This document shows, one piece after another, positions 55,328 through 64,000 of a stretch of 64,000 nt of DNA. The position numbers and the translations under genes are program-made. This stretch comes from Astragalus membranaceus. Its lineage: Eukaryota; Streptophyta; Magnoliopsida; Fabales; Fabaceae. The stretch lies in the NCBI GenBank assembly GCA_039519185.1, contig CM076847.1, forward strand, positions 1,054,001 to 1,118,000, read 5' to 3'. Position 1 is the stretch's first letter, and the number at the start of each line of letters is the position of its first letter. A model generated the notes under the pieces. The model ran no database searches and was not told the origin of the DNA. It saw only the letters and a list, made by a program, of their open reading frames with translations.

Positions 55328-56363
55328 TATCTTGTTATCTTCAACTCTTTAGTTAATCTTTTATCTCTTCTATTTTAATCAAGATTATTTTGCTTATAAA
55401 AATATTCTTTTATATTTAATCCCTTCATAAAATAGTACCTAACTTCACCACTTAAAAATCTGAGTTCGAACTCGAGTAACTAAAGAGACAACATATAGGC
55501 CTTGCGGACTATGTATCCCAAAACTTACGATAATATTCTTCTTCTTATAAATAGTTTGTCGACCCTTTTTTTTACAGCAATCTTTGTAATTTTTGTAATT
55601 AATATTACAAATAAAAAATTGAATACAATTTTGTCAAATGAAATTGGTTACAAGAGAATTTTCAAAAAACTTGATCGCAATTACCGGTAATTATCGGCTG
55701 AAGCAACGAGAAATTTAATTGAATTCAATTTTATGAGTTAAAAAAATAATTTAAGGGTATCTTTGTATGGAGGGTTTATGAGGGGAGGGAAGGACTTGAT
55801 TTTCAATTCTAAATTGATGAAGCTATAAAATGTTTCTAAACAAAAATGAAGTGTGATTAACAATGTTTTATTATTATCTTTCATGTCATTGTTTCAATTT
55901 TTTAAAATCTCAAATAGATATTAAAATATAGACCAAACTCTCCAGACCCCTCCCCTCCAAAACCCTCCCAAATCCCCCTCCCAAACATATCCTAAAAGAA
56001 CTATACCCTCTTTAATTGTTTCACTGGCTTTGACTCTAATCATCTGCTTAGAAAGGATCTAAGACAGGTAAGAAAATCTTGATTATAATTGGATAACAAA
56101 TATTCTTCTCATTTAGTAATAATTTAGTATAATCACAAAACTAAAGAATTATTGTCTCATAAGGAGAAATATCTCTATCAAAAACAATATTGCTTTTCAT
56201 AAAAATGTCCGTAAACTGAAATACTTTGCGATATATATAGCTTCAGTGGGTACCTATTTAAATTTAGTAGAAGGGAGAGCTTGCCTTGAATAAATTAGCC
56301 AAAGATGCAGAAAACTATAGCAGCTAGTGCAAATGTGGTCTTTTTAGGATTAAATAAAACAAA
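55328..56363. other. AT-rich intergenic DNA
   Basis: No supported gene; short open frames lack homology or splice context. No terminal repeats found. Confidence 0.55.
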
Positions 56364-57654
56364 TCTACTATCTATCTATACTATTTACCCACTACCAAAA
56401 TACCAATTTTATCCTTTTCACTTTTTCAAACTTTTTCACTTTTTCACTCTCTCACACACTTTTTCAAACTTTTTCACTTTTTCACTCTCTCACACACTTT
56501 TTCACTCTCCCTCACACTTTTTACTCTCTTCTCCTATTTCTTTTTCCAATTCTCTCATTTCTCTATTTTTCATATTTTTTCACTCTCTCTCACACACTTT
56601 TTCACTCTCTTCTCCTCTTTCTTCCTCTAATTCTCCCATTTATCTATTTTTCACAATATATCTACTTTAATTTAATCTACATGTCACCTTCATTTTTCCT
56701 CTTTACTATTTTAAAATTTTCAAATTTTGACAAAATTTTAATATTTGTTTTAGGCTAATTAAATTTGTTAACTTTAAAATTGTCTTGATTTTCACGGGAT
56801 AAAGTTCTGACTAATTAAATTTTGTCTGAGTCCATACATTACCCACTACCAAAATATCAATCTTATCATTTTTTCAACTAAGCAATTGGAGTATATTTAG
56901 GTAATTTTATTTTTTCACCTTTTCAAACTTTTTTACTCTCACACACTTTTTCAAACTTACCATTTATTTACTACCAAAATATCAATCTTATGTTTTTCCC
57001 AACTAAATAATTGGAGTATAATCAATTATTTAAAAAATTTTTATTCATTTTTATAATTTACTCAAACTACTCAAAGCTACTTTTTTTAAACTTTTTCCCA
57101 CACAAATATTTTTTAAAAAAAAACTATTCATTTTTATAATTTACTCAAACTACTAAAATTACTAAAATCAATTAAAATGAGTAAAATCAATTAATTTTTT
57201 CATAAAAAATAAAATCAATCAATTTAATCACTACAAAAAATTACCAAATAACTATTTTATAATTACTAAAAAGGAGTAAAATGCCAACGGGAGTGCCAAC
57301 GAGAATGCCAACGGGAGTGGCAACGAGAGCGGGAGTGCCAACGGGACTGCCACCATGAGTGCCAACGGGAGTGGCAACGAGAGTGCCAACAGGAGTGCCA
57401 ACAGGAGGACCAACGAGGATGCAAACGGGAGGGGCAACGAGGATGCATATTTTACCTCTAATGTCCAAATATATTATTATGGATCAATGTAATTCTGATT
57501 GTCAACGTGGATGCATATTCCACTTTGAATTTCAAATCACACATTTTGGACATTGTTCACAACTTATCAATATCTTCCAAATTACTATTATGACTTCATG
57601 GTAATACACCGGCCATACAGTATCACCCGTGCGTATGCACGGGTAAAAAACTAG
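56364..57654 (+). mobile_element. Non-autonomous Helitron 4
   Basis: Plus strand: starts TCTACTATCTATCTATACT, ends with perfect hairpin CCCGTGCGTATGCACGGG, spacer TAAAAAA and CTAG, between A (56363) and T (57655). Its 5' part repeats CTTTTTCAAACTTTTTCACT and CCACTACCAAAATA(C/T)CAAT(T/C)TTAT units; a GGGAGTGCCAACG minisatellite lies at 57285-57435. No Rep/helicase. Confidence 0.85.
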
Positions 57655-58631
57655 TTCATCTATGAATTTGATGAAGGTATATTTTAAAAAAAAATAACTG
57701 ATAAATTTCTTTATTATCAAGTACTGTATGAACCGACACCAACTTGTTCTTTGGGCCGTTAGTTTAAATCGACAACCGACAGATAAGACACAGAATGCGT
57801 AATACAAAAACTATATTGCAATGAAAAACACACCGCAAAAGTAACTTGCAATGGAACAGAGATATTCAGTATTTCTCACGTATAAAATGCATTATTTGAA
57901 GTTATTTATCAACCAACTTTACCAATGAAAGTCCACTTGAATCGTAAAATAATAATAATAATAACTTTACCTACGAAATTCAAAGTGTCTCGCTATGGGA
58001 ACTTGACAGTAAACACGGTTTACATGTTCCATATAAATTTGATAATCAGGACATAGATCCCCTAATTTTATTCCGTAAAAGTAAGAGTAACTTAAGGCAA
58101 AAATACACAATAGATTAGTGGGAGAGAAATATGGGAGAGAAAAAAGATTTAAGAGAGATATAGGCACAAAGTTAGCCTAACTTCCCCTGAAAAAAATTGG
58201 ACAATACTCTCCCTATTTGTAGTGGGCACAGAATCTGAATAAACAAAAATCAAAAGGGTTATATAAAAGAAACACTAGGAATAGGATGATTATTTTTTAC
58301 TTGCAGAACCTAAATTCTAATAAATGGAATCGAACCTTCGTGGTCTCTGGACCTAACCTTGTATGAAGTACGCAAACTTTATGGCAAAGTTGATATATAT
58401 GAGGACTTTCTCCTTACTTTTCAACAATGGTAAGAAAACAATTTTAGAAAAAATTAACATTAGAGATGATGAGAGAATCCCCTTTTGATGATGAGGATGA
58501 TGATGATATAAATCACTAAAATAAATTATCAAAATATTATTGCATAGACAGATAAAACTAAACAATTCCAAAAGAATGCATTCTGCAATCCGTGTTTTTT
58601 TTTTCACGAGACTGCAAGCAGATGTTATCTT
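57655..58631. other. Intergenic DNA and probable 3' UTR of the gene at 58632
   Basis: No gene recognised. The part next to 58631 should be the 3' untranslated region of the minus-strand gene; a GATGAT tract is at 58486-58505. Confidence 0.5.
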
Positions 58632-61600
58632 TCACTGTGTGATGTTGTCTTCAAGTTGATCCGCGCTATAATTTTCAGAATGCACCTACAGGAGAAGAAG
58701 AGGAGTATGAGATTAAAAAGTTGGCAAATGCAGAGTCATAAAATGTCCCAGTGGTAAGGGTGTGAGACTTAAGGGGTGAAGGTATTGGAGAGATAAAGAT
58801 TCGATCACCACCCCACTAACTTTCACTAACAATACTAATTAGTAACCACTAACATTTGCCATTAAAAAAACAAGACAACACATGTAAAATGAGGAATCTA
58901 AATCTAAATTTCAACACTACAGTTGAGTGCAGCATTCTAAACCCATACCACTTGCCTTTTACCATCGTCCCAGTGCAAAATACAATACAATCTAGTGTCA
59001 AGTGAAAAGTCCAACGTAGTGTATGCAGTGTCTAGGAGATGTATCTTGTGAAAAGATCATTTTTCACGAGAAGAATATATCTTGATAATTAAATCTAACC
59101 ATAAAAAGCATTATAGCAAATTATAACACAAATCATGTGACTTTTTTAAATGGTTTATATGACGGTTACAAACTTCTAGTCTTAATCATTCATGTATGGT
59201 TACAAACTTTTAGTCATACACATTCATGTATGGTTAGATGATTAAAAATTACTTCTCTAACATAAGAATCTTCATACCAATGTGAGAATATTCTTTTTCA
59301 GAAGGACATTTATTTTACAGTTGCATCTTTGACAGTGATTTAAACAGCAGCTCATGCTAGCTCCAGTTACAACTTACAATTATATTACAACTAAACTGTA
59401 CAAAGCAAACAATTACTAATTCGCGAAAGAAATGCAAAATAGAGTAGCAAGGTCATACCAAACCAAGGGCTTCTCTTGCAATCTTGTGACTGCCTTCACT
59501 GCAAACTTTGCCAAAGAGAAACATAAGGTGTTTTCGCTGTTCCAGTTTCAAGTGTTTCTCTAAGCCCCGACTAACCATCTCCATTTCAGGCTGTGGCGAC
59601 ATACCCAGAATAAGTGCTATTAGAAAGCAACCAGAGACAATACATAAATCATAGGCTGCAACAGACAAGGTAAGTAGAAAAGAAAAATCCTTCTGTCTTT
59701 ATAATGTCTCATACAAAACAACATCCTAATCAACAGCCCCTGCAAAGGACTTAAACTGACAGAGAAAAAATGTTGTTGATATTGCAGCCCATAGCGGATT
59801 GCCAAATTTCGCCATAATCGGTCACCTCAAAATGTCATATTGCTGATGGCGCCTTCATGCAGTACAGAAATGAAATAGCGAATTGGTCAAAAACCACCAC
59901 CGCAATCTGCCACGGCGGTTTTTTTAACAACACTGGCTGTGGTTATGGCTTCACTTAGTTCACTGTGGTGTACTGCAAATGCTTGTCTCAAGGGATTCAC
60001 TATTTTAGACATCTATGGAGGTTGAGCCGATTTGTTGCACTTTTTACTTTCTTGTAACCCGATGTGTTTTGTTGTCTCTTCTACAGAGGATATCTTATCC
60101 TTTTCTGCCCTGTACTTTCCTGTTTTTTCTTTTTAAAGAAAATAATTTTTTACTAACAAAACTGAAGTTATATTGGATAACTAAAATGAGTGGTCCTATG
60201 GTACTTGTGTTCTCATCTCAAACTCTCCCCACAAAGTATTCACTCATGAATCATGCATACATTAACAATTACCAGTGAACATACATTTAATAGCATAAAT
60301 AACATTTGAAATATGTAAATAGGAAACATACAATTATCCAAATGCTATCATAGCCACAGCTCCAGTTTAAATGAAGGATAACTATGAAGAGATAACTAAA
60401 ACCAAGTCTTATCATACTGAGCGAGGAATAATTATAAAGAGACAATTTCAAAACTATATTCATCCAACTTGATGGAAACGAATTGCAAATTATCAGTTAA
60501 GGTACTAACCGAAGATTCCTCGGGAGGAAATATTCGTAGAAGGAGGCCTATCTTTGACAGTTCTGCCAAAGTGTCAACATGCTTGCCTTGCATTTCCAGA
60601 GCCTATAATTGAAAACACCAACAGAAACATAAATTTAATGGAGCATTCAAGGGGATACACATGATCTTTCTAGAGAAGATTTATCCGAGACAAAAATTCA
60701 AGCATTAAGTTACACACTTTCAGGTTAAGCATTCTTTTTTTAGGCAAAAAGAGAGATGCAAATGCATGATGCATCACAAGGCTTAGTGGACATTCCAGCT
60801 ACGCGGGCACCCCCACAAGCCACAATCATTTAAAGAACCACTCAAATCAAATTAGGGAGTTCACAATTTGCCATACTCAAACTAACATCCATCCAATTCT
60901 GTCATTCGTGCGACCATCAAAGGAAAGAAAGCATATGACCATTAGATATGTGGAATTTGTCATATTTCCAACAACCCAAATAAATATAAACAAACAAAAA
61001 TATCATAACTGAAAAGATTACTTCCTGTAATACTAGTTGTTACAAAAATGTAATCTTATAGAAAGCCAAATGCTAAAAGACAATGTTAGATCATAAGCTT
61101 TGAGGTAGGAAAATTACCCAAGCCTGTAGAAGACAAGAGCGTGTGCGTGCAGCGACAGATGCAGACACAATCATTGCAGCACGAACATTTTCAAGGCCAA
61201 TGTTTTCAGCAAACCCAGCAAGGAATTGATGAGCATCCTCACCATTAATATAAACTGAAGTAGAGTAAGTGGGTGCACTGAATATAAACAAAGAAATTGT
61301 CAAAACAACGAGTAGACAGCATGATTAAACGACGCCATCTAGCAGTAATTGGTAAATAAAGGGATCGACAAGAATGAAGGCTAAAGAAAATCACACCTGC
61401 TGCAAGCATTTAAAACAAAATTAACAGATGCACGATACAAGGAGTCCCGGATATTTGTCGGTTCAACAGACACTTGCACACCAGGAGTTCTACATAGTTG
61501 ACGTAACTGCTCATGTGTACAGGCAAAAAACAGTCATGTCAACAAAAGAATAAATTTCCTTCCATTCTTGAAATAATTCATTCTATGCAGTATGCACACA

Positions 61601-63310
61601 CCGCTAAAAGAATCTAAAATCATCAGTATGGTATTTTAATTATTTAATGCTCATCAACTCCACAAATGCTTAACATAAAATTCATTACTAGTTCTACGCA
61701 AAAGGCAAAACCCCAGACCATGTTTGGTTATGCATGCTACTTAATGTTTACTAGAAGGAATTTTTTTCTTATATGAATTATAAAACCCGTTTGTTCATAT
61801 TCCACTATGTTGTAGCGCTACTATAGCCGCTTTTCACATCACTAATAGCATAATAGCCGTTTGTTGAAATTCCACTATGCTATTGTGTTATAGCGCTGCA
61901 ATAGTTGCTATTTGAAAACAACACTGATTCAAATTGACACGGGCCAGTGCCACATTAACTTTTTGAGTACTGCTATCTGTGACCAAGCAGTACATTGCAA
62001 AAAAGGCACAGAAATGAATTTGACCAATCAGGCACCCTTTATAATCATACATATTAGATGGGTTGTAACAAACTAAAAGGAGTTGGCTTATGTTGAGCCA
62101 TGTACATTGCGCGATATTTTGTGAACCAAAGGCCTTCTAACTTCTTTAGTTGTAACTTGTAACAGAGTAAACCAAAGGCCTTTAATGTTTCTTACTAAAG
62201 GCAGTCAAAGAAAATGTAAATATTAATTCTCCAAGAATAATGACAATTGCACATATAGTTCGACAATCAAGTAAATCACTGGGGCGAAAAAAAAACTACT
62301 GACTTGAATGATATCATGCTCAGAGATGTCTTTTCCGGCCATTCTACTGTCGACAATTGCTGGAAATCAAGTAAGTGAGTTGCAACTCGAATTAAAGGAT
62401 GGGAAAACAGTAGAGAAACTATGAGTTGTGTAGTGTATGTTTACCTACAAGAAACAGACTCATAATAATTTATCCAGACACCAGAAGCACAAGCAAGTAT
62501 GAACAATTGTAAACTGTAATAGTTAATAAACCTTGCAAGTAAGAAATGACGATTAAACAATGCATTTAAATTTTAAAAAAAAAAGTAAAAGGAGAGTAAG
62601 AAAAAAGAAACACCTCGAACCACTCTGGAAGCCTCTCTCTTGGATTCCTCTTGTTCATTCTCATCCACTTCGTAGAGTGTATTACTAGGATTGACTATAG
62701 TTGGCCACCATTTCGGCAATTTCTTTGCAACCGGAACCTTACTCTTGGAAGAGCGCTGAACCGAAACCTTAACAGGAGAGTTACGATTGGGTCCCATCGC
62801 AACAACAACCTCTTTTCCACCGAGACTCCGGTCTCTCCGCACCATAGGTTTATAAGTAGAGGAGTTACGACGCCAATATCCAAACCTAGAAACCAATAGA
62901 ACCAATACTCTCAACACAGAAAATATTACCAAGGTCACAACCGTGGAAGTTCCCAGAAAGTGTAAGGTTGAAGGGCGACACGAAATGACGAGTTTGCGAT
63001 TATCGTCGAGAGTGAATAGGCTCTGCAAATCGCGGTAGGCGTCTTTGCTGGACCAAATGAATTGGCGAATATTGGAGCGGAAGAGTTGGAGGTGAGTGAG
63101 GTCGATTACGGTTTCGAGCTTGGGTTCAAAAGATATAGTGGTGGTGGTGGTGGTGATGGTGGTAGGGGAGGAGTGTTTAAGTTTGTTGTTGCGTCTGTGG
63201 CGGCGAATGCGACTGCGACTAAGACGGCCAAAGGAAGCATAGACGGGGTTGAACCTGAACCATGGTGAGGAGGAAGGAAGGGTGAAAGTGTTGGGAGAAG
63301 ACATCAACAT
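58632..63310 (-). CDS. Unrecognised plant protein, probably plastid-targeted, seven exons
   Basis: Exons 63310-62614, 62359-62304, 61506-61397, 61277-61118, 60602-60510, 59590-59459 and 58685-58632 total 1302 nt, 433 residues, in one frame with GT/AG introns throughout (the second exon's donor is the weak CAA|GTCAGT). The N-terminus is rich in Ser/Arg/Thr and poor in acids (SFGRLSRSRIRRHRRNNK), like a chloroplast transit peptide. One hydrophobic span follows at about 120-142 (TVVTLVIFSVLRVLVLLVSR), likely a membrane segment. Later regions are soluble and helical (EDAHQFLAGFAENIGLENV, RTRSCLLQAW, HLMFLFGKVCSEGSHKIARE). A second Met sits two codons in (63304). I do not recognise a named domain. 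Function is not proposed. An intron holds a SINE. Confidence 0.85.
58745..58885 (+). mobile_element. SINE in the last intron of the 433-residue protein gene
   Basis: A-box-like GTCCCAGTGGTAAGGG and B-box-like AGATTCGATCACC, ending GCCATTAAAAAAACAAGAC. Possible 7-bp target duplication TAAAATG on both sides. Confidence 0.75.
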
Positions 63311-64000
63311 ATCAAATCACTACATACTAGTTAGGTACTGTAATAGTATAATTTCTGTGTACTCAATTCTCCATTAGCCTCCAAACCTATACACCAACCA
63401 CCATTTTGACTTCTTTATCCTGTGTTTTCTTTTCTTTGCTTACATCGCTTACATAAAAATCCAAAAAGTAATAAATTTTGTTTTTTTTTTATAAAATTAT
63501 TCATTTTTAGGTTAAATATATTTAATAAAATATATGAGATTTTTATTTTAGTCTTTTATTTCTCTTCAATTTTCGGTCACAATTTATATATTAGTTTGCA
63601 ATTGCAATTTTAGTCTTTACTGTTCAACTAGTTAAGAGACTTCGCGCCACACTTTTTAATAACTAAAATATCACATCATTAATTCTATTTAAGTTTTAAA
63701 GTTTACTTTTATATTAATTTATTTGTTATTTCTTACTATTACTATTTAGGTTTTGAGATTCTTTTTTAAAAAGTATTTCAATTCCAAAATACCCCATCTT
63801 TACTTTATATTTTATTTTTCAATGCTTCCTTTTATTCTCAATAAACATCTTTCATGCATTCAATCTTATCCATCAATTTTGGATCAAAAATATATTATCC
63901 ATCAATTTGTCTTTAGTTAATCATGCACTCAGTTAATTTTGTTCATTCACCTTGAATTAAAACTCAAACATAAGTATTGGGTGAATACTGAGAATGTGAA
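63311..64000. other. Promoter side of the 433-residue protein gene and AT-rich intergenic DNA
   Basis: The first ~100 bp is the likely promoter and leader of the minus-strand gene. The rest is AT-rich with no supported gene. Confidence 0.5.

Overview
This window is nuclear DNA of a flowering plant, most likely a legume. Reasons: genes are split by many GT/AG introns, intergenic DNA is AT-rich, and the mobile DNA is the full plant set (Ty3/gypsy Tat-lineage LTR element, CACTA, Mutator-like foldbacks, hAT MITE, Helitrons, tRNA-type SINEs). The legume call is an inference from overall character. No tRNA, rRNA or CRISPR locus was found.

Layout. (1) Positions 1-672 hold the 5' end of an INO80-complex subunit D-like gene on the minus strand, with a (TA)n tract just upstream. 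(2) Positions 1209-13028 are a tandem segmental duplication built of transposons. Copy A (1209-9830) carries a Mutator-like element split by a 5-kb CACTA element that holds gene fragments, plus SINEs and a hAT MITE. Copy B (9835-13028) lost part of that and gained a 1.25-kb foldback with extreme C/G strand asymmetry. (3) Positions 13904-38937 are one nested insertion. A ~1.3-kb poly(A)-tailed retrocopy (minus strand, 19-bp target-site duplication) was later hit by two LTR retrotransposons. The first (14164-26570, minus) is young and has intact gag-pro and pol plus a four-exon antisense gene for a plant-mobile-domain protein. The second (27029-38292, plus) has 2571-bp LTRs, no coding capacity and a ~2.2-kb minisatellite. 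(4) Positions 39096-44905 hold a long-TIR element, two Helitrons and duplicated debris. (5) Positions 45707-52441 are a complete 14-exon minus-strand CMP-sialic-acid/nucleotide-sugar transporter-like gene. (6) Positions 53768-57654 hold two more Helitrons. (7) Positions 58632-63310 are a complete seven-exon minus-strand gene for an unrecognised, possibly plastid-targeted protein of about 433 residues.

The three host genes look single-copy and housekeeping, with no evident joint function. The rest is layered mobile DNA whose insertion order can be read from target-site duplications. The most interesting objects are the intron-bearing antisense PMD gene inside the retroelement, the retrocopy whose reading frame is restored in register when both LTR elements are subtracted, the hairpin-rich non-coding LTR element, and four Helitrons that share one terminus design.
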